NCBI GenBank assembly: GCA_037157565.1
Contig: JAZHRO010000055.1
Location: 44,423,001-44,487,000, forward strand
DNA: 64,000 nucleotides
Reading direction: 5' to 3'
DNA from: Thalassia testudinum
Lineage: Eukaryota; Streptophyta; Magnoliopsida; Alismatales; Hydrocharitaceae
The notes under the pieces: generated by a model
Told to the model about the DNA's origin: nothing
Seen by the model: the letters and a program-made list of their open reading frames with translations, nothing else
Database searches by the model: none
Position numbers and translations under genes: made by a program
Part shown: in pieces, positions 41,975-51,412 of the stretch
Layout of the letters: each line of letters starts with the position of its first letter
How positions within the stretch are numbered: position 1 is the first letter of the stretch

Positions 41975-43486
41975 TGGTCGGGCGTGTTTCGCGAGTTTAG
42001 AAATCAGGGTTACAAGTAACCCATCGTCGTAGTTGCAAAACACATCGATCAGATAAAATTTATACCAAAACTCCAAGGGAGTCCCTGGTCGACCACAGGG
42101 AGGCGACGTTTACTTTACGTGAAAACTGCGCTTCGATTCGTTTCTTTTTGGTATTTTAGGGTTTTGTTATTTTTTTGTATTTTTGTAAGAAGAAATAAGC
42201 AAACATATCACAAGATAGAGATGTGGAACGAAAATGGTATATATATCAATCCAATGTCTATTACAATCTACTATGAAAGCATAAAAAGAGAGGGGGGTGA
42301 GAGGAAATCTCCCGAATTGGCTGTTCGATGAGACGATGGTGCCTGGCGGAAGCTTGAACGAAGGAGGTGAGTGGGATGACGGAGGTGAGGTGTAGGAGGA
42401 TGTCAGGTTAAGGAAAGCTTTGGAGTGGCTCTGGAATGGAGGTGAGAAGACGGAGATGACCTGCTACCGGAATGGAGGTGGGAGGATGGCTCCAAGGCGA
42501 CCTATAAATGGGGATGGGAAGTTGGAAGAATATTTATGGGGAAGAGGTTCGCTACACTAATAGGTGCCCTGGGAGCTTGAGAACAAGCTCTAATGAAGCG
42601 TTGGTAGGCTTGCTAGAGCTTGGGAGTAGGTGGGAGTAGAGTTGGTAGAGATGGCTTGGAAGGGAGGGGGTGTAGGTCCTTTTATAGTGGAGAAGAGGCA
42701 AAAATAGCTATGGGACCATTAGTGACATCCAAGCCATTGTTGGAAGCATCGTTGTAGGTAGCTCATGCCCACTCACGCCTAAAGTTGGCTTTGCTGGCGT
42801 GCGAAGAATTAGCGACGGCTGTAAGCGTCGTTGTAAATCTAGCTCATGTGTCGCTGTAGGTCTAGCTCACTCATAGCTGGTGCTGCACTCCTGCCTTGCC
42901 ACACGCACCCGTGCCCACTCGCAGGCGCTGCGCTGTGCGCATGCGTGCCTACATGCGCGTGCACGCACTTACGCTGCTGCGCGCGTGCGGTGCTGCGTGC
43001 ATGTGCTAGCGGCCTGGGCTGCGCCATGTGTCGTAGTCAGGGTTGACCATCTTCTTGTTGTAGGGGTTGCTACAGAGGTCGGATTGAATCGATCTTCATG
43101 CTGTTAGGCTACGATGGTCGACCTGAATCCATCTGCGTAGTCGGATTTATCATTTGAAGCTCCAAATTATGTCTCCTAGTCCCTTGGCTGTTGATCTTCC
43201 TCAGACTGCATATGGTGCTATGGGACTCCGATCGAGGCGATTTCAGAGGCGTTGGACTCCGATCGTCGTCTTGATCAGATTCATATGGTCGAATCATCAA
43301 TCCGAGGCTCCAAAATTAATATCCTTCTCTCCTAACCACAAAAAGGATGTAATTAAACTAAATTATATACAATTACTCTAAATGCAGAATGATGCATGCT
43401 ATGCAACATTTTAACATGAAATGCTAATCTAAGCCTAGGAGCATGCATGAATAGGCATTTTACCCTCAATAAATGTGTTTACATCA
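41975..43486 (-). repeat. Element D 3' LTR
   Basis: 1512 bp; in plus-strand view it starts TGGTCGGGCGTG and ends TTTACATCA. It is colinear with 56868-58389 and shares the U5 block and the GACTCCGATCG...GATCAGAT region with C and E. The GC-rich stretch 42880-43020 gives short ORFs that are not genes. Confidence 0.9.
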
Positions 43487-43523
43487 TACCCTCATGCCTA
43501 TGTTTTGCTAGTCCCTAGCAAAA
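43487..43523 (-). other. Element D polypurine tract and hairpin
   Basis: On the reverse strand: TTTTGCTAG, GGA, CTAGCAAAA (43503-43523, perfect 9-bp arms), then CATAGGCATGAGGGTA next to the LTR. One G of the purine run has become A, itself still a purine. Confidence 0.85.
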
Positions 43524-44289
43524 TTAAACTATATGCTATGTATAAAGGCAGAATTAAGATTAGATCACTTAGGCCTAAGTTGTTTATTAATAATAGAAAA
43601 TTTCAACTAAGGTCCTAAACTACGAAAACTCAACAGAACCTGGGTGCCTGCCAGAATGCAGACCGCCCAAGTCCTCGCCTTATTTGAAAAGGGAAGATAC
43701 ATTTTTTTTATTATTTTTCTTCTTTTCTAATTTTTTTGTACTTTTGGAGTTTGAGAGTTCCGGGATAAGTTTTTACAGCTACCCGACCCGCCCAAGACTA
43801 GAAAAGGACTCTAAGTACTAAGCATCTTTGTGAAAAAGTGATAGACTCACAAAAGGGCCGTTAAGACAGACTTAGGGTTTCTACGACCCTAGGTGACCTT
43901 GCCTAAAGGTTTATCTTTATGATCGGTAGCTTTCTCCCTACTTTTATTTATGGGGTCAATACAAGAGCAAACCCAGTGTATATCTCCCTGGTTTATTCTA
44001 CTTCCTCGCTTCTTCCATAAGTGTTTTGGGAATTATTGTGCATTTTTATTTTTTGTGAGCTGGGTTCTGGACAACTGGCCGATGAGCTGTTACCACCGAC
44101 AACTTGCCACCCATACTCGTGCAGTGAAGTGTGGTTTTACTTTTTTTTTAATTTCTCATTTTTCTTTTTTTTTCTTTTCTTTTTTAGTGTTTCTCTTTTT
44201 TTTCCTAAGTAGGTGGCTTCCCCGATCTAAGATTTACCTAAAGGTAGTACAACGAAAATGGTCTTGTGGCTGGGTTCTAGACAACCGGC
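43524..44289 (-). other. Element D 3' non-coding region (part)
   Basis: T-rich DNA between the hairpin and the insertion point of C, alignable to the corresponding region of C (46084-46640) and E (59910-60660). No gene. It includes the CCGGC copy at 44285-44289. Confidence 0.75.
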
Positions 44290-46046
44290 TGTTGAACGAG
44301 AATCTACGCTAACGTGTTTGGTTTTGGAAAACCCGTCGTTGTAGTTCGAAAGCGAAGGATTCGTGTTCAACAAATAAAATTTATACCGAAATTAAAATTC
44401 CGGGTCGAACACAAGGAGGCGAACGTTTGATTTAAAAACTCCGCGTTTCTTTTTATTTTGTCACAAAGAAATTCAATTTAAACTATCTAAGTATCTACAA
44501 CAAATAAAAGAGAGAGAGGGAGTAAGAGAGAGAGAAGGAATACTATACATGCAAATCAAAATGAGATGTAGAATAGACAAGGAATTTATCATAAAAGAGA
44601 TCGTTCATTACAACTAGAAAACATAAAACAATTACTCTAGAAAGCATTAAAAGAATGGAGGGAGAAATGTCCTCCTCGACGATCGCTCGGAGGACGAGTA
44701 GACTACTCTAGAAAGCAGCAAATCTATACTAGAAAGCAGTAAAAAGAATAGGGAGAGAGAATCCTCCTCGACGGTCGCTTGGAGGACGAGCCGGACGGGA
44801 CGACGCCTGGACGAAGGAGAACGAAGCGGGACGAAGGAGGACGAAGCAGAAGAACGGGAACGAAGCAGCACGCCGTCGTCGTCGCGGGATCCACTTCCGA
44901 AGGGGGACGAAAATTTGGACTTTATCTCGCGAGAAGCATCCCGGGTGTGGGACAAGCTTCTTTTGAGCTTTGGAGAGGTAGAGAGGAGAAGGAAGGGATG
45001 AAAATTTTGTATGGAGGGGGTCTCCTTTTATAGTTGCAAGGAGTGGGGGCAAAATGGACATTACATCTTCAAAATAATAAATAAGGGGTCTTTAGTGACG
45101 GATAAAACCGTCGCTAAAGCCCCGCCGTCGCCGCCGCGCCCACGCGCGCCCGCTCGGCTGGCCTGCGCGCGTAATGCATACGCACGTCCGCGTCGTCTCA
45201 GCCGTCCGATCGCGAGATCGGACGGCTTAGATCGCGTCCGCGCCCGCTGCGTAGCACGCCGCCCGCGTGTGATCGCGCGCCCACCAGAGCGTCCAATTGC
45301 GCGTCGGCGCTATCGGGCGCGCGCGGCCGTTGGATCTTCATCTGACGCTCGTGCGCGCCCGCTCGCCCGCGCCTTCGACCCCCTCACCGCGGCTCGAACC
45401 CGCGACCTCCGCTTCGCCCGCAGCTGCGTTGCCACTGCGCTACGCGGGCGAAATGGTCGCGCGGACGTTTTTAAACGCGAGCGACCGCAGCCGTTGGATC
45501 GAGATCCAACGGCGGAGAGGAGACGGTGCGCGGTCTTCACAGGACTCCTGCGGCCGATTGGGGCGGCTGGGATGGCGCCACGTGGCGCTATCTTGGCCGT
45601 CCATCTTCTGGAAGTTGTAGATGGTGCCACAGATGTCGGATTGACTCGATTTTTGTGTCGTTCGGCTGCGATCGTCGATCCGAATTCATCCGTGTGGTCG
45701 GATTTTCCATCTGAAGTGCGGATTTACACCATCCTGGCCCTTGATCTTCTAGGGTTCCCCGGTCTCTATCTGATGCTACGGATGCCTGATTAGGGCGATC
45801 TTGGAGTCGTTGAACTCCAATCGTCGCCCTGATCATATCCATACGGTTGGATCTTTGATCCGAGGCCCCGATAAAATATTTTCCCTGTCCAAGCACATAA
45901 AAGGAGACAATTAACCTCCATTTTATTCAAACTACTCTAAATGCAAGATGATGCATGTAATGCAATATTTATATCATGAAATGCAATCCTATGCTTAAGA
46001 ACATGCATAAATAGACATTTTAAGTAGTGTAAATGTGTTTACATCA
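44290..46046 (-). repeat. Element C 3' LTR
   Basis: Plus-strand view: TGTTGAACGAG to TTTACATCA. The TATA box (reverse strand) is at 45024-45032. U3 contains a cluster of near-perfect palindromes (45090-45119, 45200-45227, 45490-45513) and a tRNA-like pair (45391-45442). The very GC-rich part gives overlapping ORFs of up to 260 codons on both strands, which I judge to be chance frames because they cover non-coding LTR signals. Confidence 0.95.
45090..45513. repeat. Cluster of palindromes in element C LTR
   Basis: There are three inverted repeats. CTTTAGTGACGG / CCGTCGCTAAAG has 12-bp arms, one mismatch and a 6-nt loop (45090-45119). AGCCGTCCGATC / GATCGGACGGCT has perfect 12-bp arms and a 4-nt loop (45200-45227). 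GCCGTTGGATC / GATCCAACGGC has perfect 11-bp arms and a 2-nt loop (45490-45513). The first two recur in the 5' LTR; the third has one change there (TGGATTGGGATCCA). Confidence 0.85.
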
Positions 46047-46083
46047 TACCCCCATGCCTATCTTTTGCTAGTCCCTAGCAAAA
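46047..46083 (-). other. Element C polypurine tract and hairpin
   Basis: On the reverse strand: TTTTGCTAG, GGA, CTAGCAAAA (46063-46083, perfect 9-bp arms) followed by GATAGGCATGGGGGTA, abutting the LTR at 46046. Confidence 0.9.
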
Positions 46084-47249
46084 ACTATATGCTATTTATA
46101 AAAGAATTAGGTTAGATTATTTGGACCTGAGTTATTTTCAATCATTAAGAAATTGTCTACTTAAGAACTGAACTTTCAAAGACACAACAGTGCCCGGGTA
46201 TCAGCCAAAATGCAGACCACCTCAAGCCTCGCCTTATTCAAAGAAAAATTTCTTTTTCTGTTTTTACTCTCTTTTTTTTTTTTTTTTGGATTTTCAAATT
46301 TTAGGGTTTAAGAGTGGCTTTCTACGGCCATTCAACTCACCCAAGATTTGATGAGAACCCTAAGTTTCAAGCATCTTATTGTGATTGTGATAGACTCGTT
46401 GACCGACAATTAAAACGGACTTCGGATTTCTACGCCTCTAGGTGACCTCAAAAAGAATTCTGCCTAAAGGTGTATCTTTACAACCGGTAGCTTTCTCCCT
46501 ACTTTTATTTTTTAACGAGGTCAACACAAGGGTGAATCCAGTGTATATCTCCCCGGTTTATTCTACTTCTCCGCTTCTTCCTAAGTGTTTTGGGAATTTT
46601 TAGTGCATTTTCTGAGCTGGGTTCTGGACAACCGGTCGATGAGCTGTTACCACCGACAACTTGCCAGCCATACTCGTGCGGCGAAGTATGGCTTATTTCT
46701 TTTTGTTCTTTTCTCCTTTTTGATTTTTTTTTTTTTTTTTTAAGTAGGTGGCTTCCCTGGTCTAAGATTTACCTAAAGGCAGCAAAAAGAGAAAGGTCAG
46801 TGACTGGGCTCTGGACAACCTACCTATGGGCTGTTACCCATGATAACTTGCCAGCCATATCACCCTAGAAGGTTCATTAGCTACCCAATTTCCGTTAAAA
46901 TCGCCAAACAACGAGTCAGTGCAAAGAAAGTGTGTAGATGCTTAAGACTCAAAATTCCCTCACATCAGAGGGAAGGTTGATAAGTCGTGTACTTATCACC
47001 CAAACTTATTTACTCCAATTAAAATAAAATTCAAGTTGGCGAGAACTCGAAAAATAAATCCACATTTTAGTGGATATACGGGCTGATTAAGTCCAAAGAC
47101 CTGAAGGGTCTTTGTGTTCAGAATATAGTATTTCTTAAGATCGAAAATTTTCTTAAACCCAAATTCTCTTTCCTAATTTTGATTTTTTTTTTTTTTTAAA
47201 TAAAACAAATCTACGGAGGTGACGAATGAATTCAAAGATAAATATCCAT
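46084..47249 (-). other. Element C 3' non-coding region
   Basis: No gene. T-rich on the plus strand. It contains two copies of a unit (about 46610-46680 and 46803-46870) with TGGACAACC...GCTGTTACC...AACTTGCCAGCCATA, also present in B, D and E. AAACTTATTTACTCCAATTA and GTCCAAAGACCTGAAGGGTC match B near 35730-35860. Confidence 0.8.
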
Positions 47250-47282
47250 CCCCCCATGCCTATCTAATGCAATGTCCTCATT
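47250..47282 (-). other. Element C second polypurine-like motif
   Basis: On the reverse strand: AATGAGGACATTGCATTAG, then ATAGGCATGGGGGG. It overlaps the end of the unknown reading frame. Confidence 0.7.
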
Positions 47283-48300
47283 GTATTAAAAAGACATAAA
47301 ACAGAGTGGAAAAGCATAGAAAGCACCTGAATTGCGTGGATATCGGGTCCGCTCCGAGATGAAAATGAAAAAGAACTGTATATGTGCTGAGTTTAGTGCC
47401 TTCAGCTAGGCACACTATACAAAGAAAAGAAATGAAGAATTCACATGTGCAGGTCAGAATTAGAATAAACAGAAGAATCCTCTGACCTGTCAGCAGAGGT
47501 CCACAGATGTGGACCAGATTGTGGTGCAGACCCACATCCCATAATCGAGAATATCTTAGGTTCTGGATAAAAATTACCCAAAACCTAAAATCAGAATGCA
47601 AGCGGGGTCGGGCCTGCGATTTGTGAGGATGCAACCCAAGGCCAAAATGTCGGGTTACAGAGAATTGAAGCTCAAAAGGATAATCGTTAAATGTGTGCTT
47701 GAGTTTGACATCCTCGAAACAACTGTCGTAAGGGTTCTGATTTGATAGTTTCAGCTTAAAAGGAACCCTTCGACTCAATCTTCCATATCCTCCAAAATTA
47801 ACTTCCCAAATTAGAACTTCCCCGCTCCTATCCTCCTCATTAAGTGTATCAAATTCCATGACCTCTTGTATATTCATCACCCCGTCTGAAATCTCCAAGT
47901 CTAGATGATGTGGCAAAATCAAAATTGACTTGGGTCTAATTATCTCAGAATTAGAATCTTCAATAAGCTCAACAGGGTGTAACTGATAATCAGGGCATTG
48001 AATTAATTCCTCCAGAAAATGCGATTCTGGATCCGTATCGTGTGCCCTAATAAGATCAGTTTCCTCAGTTATTGGGCAATCAAATGATCTATCAGATTCC
48101 TCAGGCCCAATCGTCTCACAAAAATCGTGATCTGAAAACTCGTGTGAGACTTCGCAACTTGAATCTTCACCATCAGGATCCGTATCAATGTATGTCCCAA
48201 AATCATTTGTCACTTTGCGTTCCAAGGAGACATACTTTTCCTCGTAACCCGGCTCAGGGATTTCAGGTGAAGAAATCAAATCATCCTTAATTGGTTGTTT
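47278..48300 (-). CDS. Element C unknown protein, second half (333 codons after a stop)
   Basis: This continues the frame of 48301-49071 after one TAA; there is no ATG at the junction, so it is probably part of one original protein of about 600 residues. The first 170 residues are strongly acidic (many Asp/Glu), with PEIPEPGYEEKYVSLERK, IIRPKSILILPHHLDLEI and VLIWEVNFGGYG, each with a matching stretch in D (PKIPKSGNEENYVSLDDE, IIVPKSILIQPQLLDLGT, IKIWEVNFEGK). The last 80 residues are hydrophobic (RILLFILILTCTCEFFISFL; FRCFLCFSTLFYVFLI) and could be membrane segments, but they overlap the post-pol block that is non-coding elsewhere, so they may be a chance extension. No gag, RT or integrase motif. 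Function unknown. Confidence 0.6.
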   Translation of the reverse strand, partial: KQPIKDDLISSPEIPEPGYEEKYVSLERKVTNDFGTYIDTDPDGEDSSCEVSHEFSDHDFCETIGPEESDRSFDCPITEETDLIRAHDTDPESHFLEELIQCPDYQLHPVELIEDSNSEIIRPKSILILPHHLDLEISDGVMNIQEVMEFDTLNEEDRSGEVLIWEVNFGGYGRLSRRVPFKLKLSNQNPYDSCFEDVKLKHTFNDYPFELQFSVTRHFGLGLHPHKSQARPRLHSDFRFWVIFIQNLRYSRLWDVGLHHNLVHICGPLLTGQRILLFILILTCTCEFFISFLCIVCLAEGTKLSTYTVLFHFHLGADPISTQFRCFLCFSTLFYVFLIQ

Positions 48301-49071
48301 TTATTCAATCTGGTCAGCTTCGTAACACGTGTCCCCCCCAACAGGTGCCTGAGCGGGTTCTGTCATTGGCTTTCCTGAAGAGAGTTCATCCTGGGAATTA
48401 TTCCAAGATTGAATCAAAGCAACCACGAATCTCATCCTCAATTTCGTTAATTTCCCAAGTAGAAACTCACCCGGGTTCTTATCCTTAACATCCTGGAGCC
48501 AATCCAACAAAGACTTGTTTAAATCATCAATCATTTCAATCAGGGGCTCCAATCTCTCAATGCAAGGTATTGGCTGAACTTCTAAAGATTGAATGATATT
48601 CCTCAAGTTAGCCAGAACCTTATCTTGAACCTGATCAACCTGAACCAAATGAGTTGGTTCAGGGTTGGGCGGGTTTGACATCAATGTAGAGGAATTAACG
48701 AATTGAGATTCGTTATACCCATCCTGATAATAGGTCATTTCAGATTGTTCAAAAGATGGAGATGACCTAAAGGCAGTGAAATCAGAGGATGGGTAAGGAT
48801 CAGTGTATCCTTCTTGATTGTAGATCGCATTAGGTTGTTCATGAAAGGAGGACGATCTATAATCGATGCAACTCTGAGAAGGGTAGAATTGAGAATCAAA
48901 GTGTTCAGGGTTAGACCCTAAACACGGGGGTCCGGAATTGTATCCCCAATCCGAATTATCCCAACTAACTGATGGTCGATTACAATACGAGTTGGGATAA
49001 TCGTCATGTTGAGGATAATTTACAACAGGAGGGAAAGAGCGGGAATGCGTGAAATATGTGGAAGGATTCAT
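48301..49071 (-). CDS. Element C unknown protein, first half (256 codons)
   Basis: ATG 49071 (MNPSTYFTHSRSFPP) lies 25 nt after the predicted splice acceptor at 49096/49097. Residues 1-120 are rich in Tyr, Ser, Pro, Asn and Asp (low-complexity, possibly disordered). Residues about 135-225 look helical: VLANLRNIIQSLEVQPIPC, LIEMIDDLNKSLLDWLQDV, FLLGKLTKLRMRFVVALI. Element D encodes a clearly related but broken version (MYPSTSYTHF; VLTNLRNTIQSLEA; FLLGKLLRLRMKFVVALV). Differences are mostly conservative (I/V, K/R, D/E), which suggests past selection on the protein. It sits where gag sits in B, but I see no gag motif. The frame ends at TAA 48301-48303. Function unknown; a replaced, highly diverged gag is one alternative. 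Confidence 0.65.
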   Translation of the reverse strand: MNPSTYFTHSRSFPPVVNYPQHDDYPNSYCNRPSVSWDNSDWGYNSGPPCLGSNPEHFDSQFYPSQSCIDYRSSSFHEQPNAIYNQEGYTDPYPSSDFTAFRSSPSFEQSEMTYYQDGYNESQFVNSSTLMSNPPNPEPTHLVQVDQVQDKVLANLRNIIQSLEVQPIPCIERLEPLIEMIDDLNKSLLDWLQDVKDKNPGEFLLGKLTKLRMRFVVALIQSWNNSQDELSSGKPMTEPAQAPVGGDTCYEADQIE

Positions 49072-49096
49072 GAGACACGGGAGGAAGAAAGGTGCC

Positions 49097-50089
49097 CTGC
49101 AATACAAACAATCAAACCTGTCCTTAAATGGGTTAGCCTACAGACCTACAGACTCCCAAAACCCGTCTTGAGATAAAGGAACGATTTGATCTACTTCTGT
49201 CTGTTCAATCCAACCAGTTAGAAGGAGGGACTGGGGAGAAGGTTCTTCCTTCGGCTTGCGCCTCCGGTTCCTAGTGTACCCCCCAGCCGCGATCGTTTGA
49301 CTCTGCTCCCCTAGCTAGACATCAGATTGAACAGTAGAAACAGACTAATCGAAAATAATCTCGTTCTGAGTTCTGAAGAGCGAGTCCAATCCTTAAGGCC
49401 AACGTCTACTCTATTTTATTTAGGGCTAGGTTTGAATGTGCTTTGGAATGTGATGGGCCCTTTAAATGGGTTGTGCCCTTAATGATTGATTGCTTTGTGT
49501 GTGCGTGCACAACCAGTGGTTTTCAAGCAAGATTATTTTTGATGTGATGAATTTTAAGGTTCAAATCTTGCTTAGTAGCTTTTAGGATTCAACTTTAGGT
49601 GTTTTCAATCAAGTTTCATTGGCACACCAGGTTTTGCAAGCACAGGTGAAGATATTTTCCTTTAAAGTTTAAAAAGAATGTGGAGTGCCTGGTAGATCCC
49701 TAAGAGTTGAACCTAATTGGCAGCTACTTGATGAGTTGATTTTATTTGAAGTGGTACGACCCAAACAACTCAAACAACTGGCCTGATGCACCACCTAATT
49801 AGGCACACAAATGATTACCTAATCTGATTTCTTACTCAATTATGTGTTTGGATGTGTGTACCGGCTCCTAAGATTGGTTTACCGGTTGAGTTAGAAAATC
49901 AGATGAGGTTGTGTACCTCTGTGAGATTTTTTTATTTTTTCTTTTTTAATGTGGGGGTTGGAGTGAGTATGGATGTCAAACAACAAACAATCTAACCTTA
50001 GAGTTTATAAGAACACCTAGGTTGATTGATGTTTGAATTATTATGTGATGAAATGAAATCTAATGGGTGGGAGGTGGGGGATAACTTAC
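49097..50089 (-). other. Predicted leader intron of element C (993 nt)
   Basis: The donor is GTAAGTTATCCC (reverse strand, starting 50089) and the acceptor TTTGTATTGCAG (ending 49097). The length is close to those in D (1058) and B (1024 after removing insertions). The 210 bp next to the acceptor (49097-49318) are strongly conserved with B and D. No ORF is seen in it. Confidence 0.55.
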
Positions 50090-50147
50090 AAAACCTTCCA
50101 CAGCACTTTACTCCGATCTACCGCTTTTGCCTGTCTCGAAAGAGTAC
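50090..50147 (-). other. Predicted leader mini-exon of element C
   Basis: 58 nt between TTATTGTAATTGCAG (acceptor) and GTAAGT (donor) on the reverse strand. It contains GGTAGATCGGAGTAAAGTGC, matching the mini-exons of B and D. It lies about 90 nt after the primer site. Confidence 0.55.
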
Positions 50148-50233
50148 CTGCAATTACAATAAGAAAGGAAAAAAAAGTGAGGTAAATGATTTGTAAGTTA
50201 CAAAATGCGAAGAGAAATCAAAGAGCGTTGCCT

Positions 50234-50250
50234 CCCCGGCAACGGCGCCA
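50234..50250 (-). other. Element C primer binding site (tRNA-Asp)
   Basis: On the reverse strand TGGCGCCGTTGCCGGGG, a perfect match to the complement of the tRNA-Asp 3' end, 3 bp from the LTR. Confidence 0.95.
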
Positions 50251-50987
50251 AAATGTTGAACGAGAATCTACGCTAACGTGTTTGGTTTTGGAAAACCCGT
50301 CGTTGTAGTTCGAAAGCGAAGGATTCGTGTTCAACAAATAAAACTTATACCGAAATTAAAATTCCGGGTCGAACACAGGGAGGCGAACGTTTGATTTAAA
50401 AACTCCGCGTTTCTTTTTATTTTGTCACAAAGAAATTCAATTTAAACTATCTAAGTATCTACAACAAATAAAAGAGAGAGAGGGAGTAAGAGAGAGAGAA
50501 GGAATACTATACATGCAAATCAAAATGAGATGTAGAATAGACAAGGAATTTATCATAAAAGAGATCGTTCGTTACAACTAGAAAACATAAAAAAATTACT
50601 CTAGAAAGCATTAAAAGAATGGAGGGAGAAATGTCCTCCTCGACGATCGCTCGGAGGACGAATAGACTACTCTAGAAAGCAGTAAATCTATACTAGAAAG
50701 CAGTAAAAAGAATAGGGAGAGAGAATCCTCCTCGACGGTCGCTTGGAGGACGAGCCGGACGGGACGACGCCTGGACGAAGGAGAACGAAGCGGGACGAAG
50801 GAGGACGAAGCAGAAGAACGGGAACGAAGCAGCACGCCGTCGTCGTCGCGGGATCCACTTCCGATGGGGGACGAAAATTTGGACTTTATCTCGCGAGAAG
50901 CATCCCGGGTGTGGGACAAGCTTCTTTTGAGCTTTGGAGAGGTAGAGAGGAGAAGGAAGGGATGAAAATTTCGTATCGAGGGGGTCT

Positions 50988-50996
50988 CCTTTTATA
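50988..50996 (-). promoter_or_regulatory. TATA box of element C LTR
   Basis: Reverse strand TATAAAAGG in the context CAACTATAAAAGGAGACC, the same as in B. It drives the full-length RNA toward lower coordinates. Confidence 0.7.
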
Positions 50997-51360
50997 GTTG
51001 CAAGGAGTGGGGGCAAAATGGACATTACATCTTCAAAATAATAAATAAGGGGTCTTTAGTGACGGATAAAACCGTCGCTAAAGCCCCGCCGTCGCCGTCG
51101 CCGCCGCGCCCACGCGCGCCCGCTCGACTGGCCTGCGCGCGTAACGCATACGCACGTCCGCGTCGTCTCAGCCGTCCGATCGCGAGATCGGACGGCTTAG
51201 ATCGCGTCCGCGCCCGCTGCGTAGCGCGCCGCCCGCGTGTGATCGCGCGCCCACCAGAGCGTCCAATTGCGCGTCGGCGCTATTGGGCGCACGCGGCCGT
51301 TGGATCTTCATCTGACGCTCGTGCGCGCCCGCTCGCCTGCGCCTTCGACCCCCTCACCGC

Positions 51361-51412
51361 GGCTCGAACCCGCGACCTCCGCTTCGCCCGCAGCTGCGTT
51401 GCCGCTGCGCTA
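51361..51412 (-). other. tRNA-like box A/box B pair in element C LTR
   Basis: On the reverse strand, TAGCGCAGCGGC (51401-51412) resembles box A and GGGTTCGAGCC (51361-51371) matches box B, with 29 bp between. The 3' LTR has the same pair (45391-45442). The flanks GCGGGCG...TCGCGG allow partial pairing, but a full cloverleaf is not evident. Confidence 0.6.

Noticed and set aside
44021..44312. Phe-rich ORFs of 63-120 codons near 44000-44300
   Set aside because: They result from T-rich non-coding DNA in the D 3' region that is alignable to C and E without frame conservation.
45011..45793. 260-codon ORF in the C 3' LTR, with a 234-codon copy at 51059-51763
   Set aside because: It lies in the GC-rich LTR U3, overlaps the TATA box, palindromes and tRNA-like boxes, is Arg/Ala-rich without domains, and overlaps long ORFs on the other strand. 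It is a composition effect.
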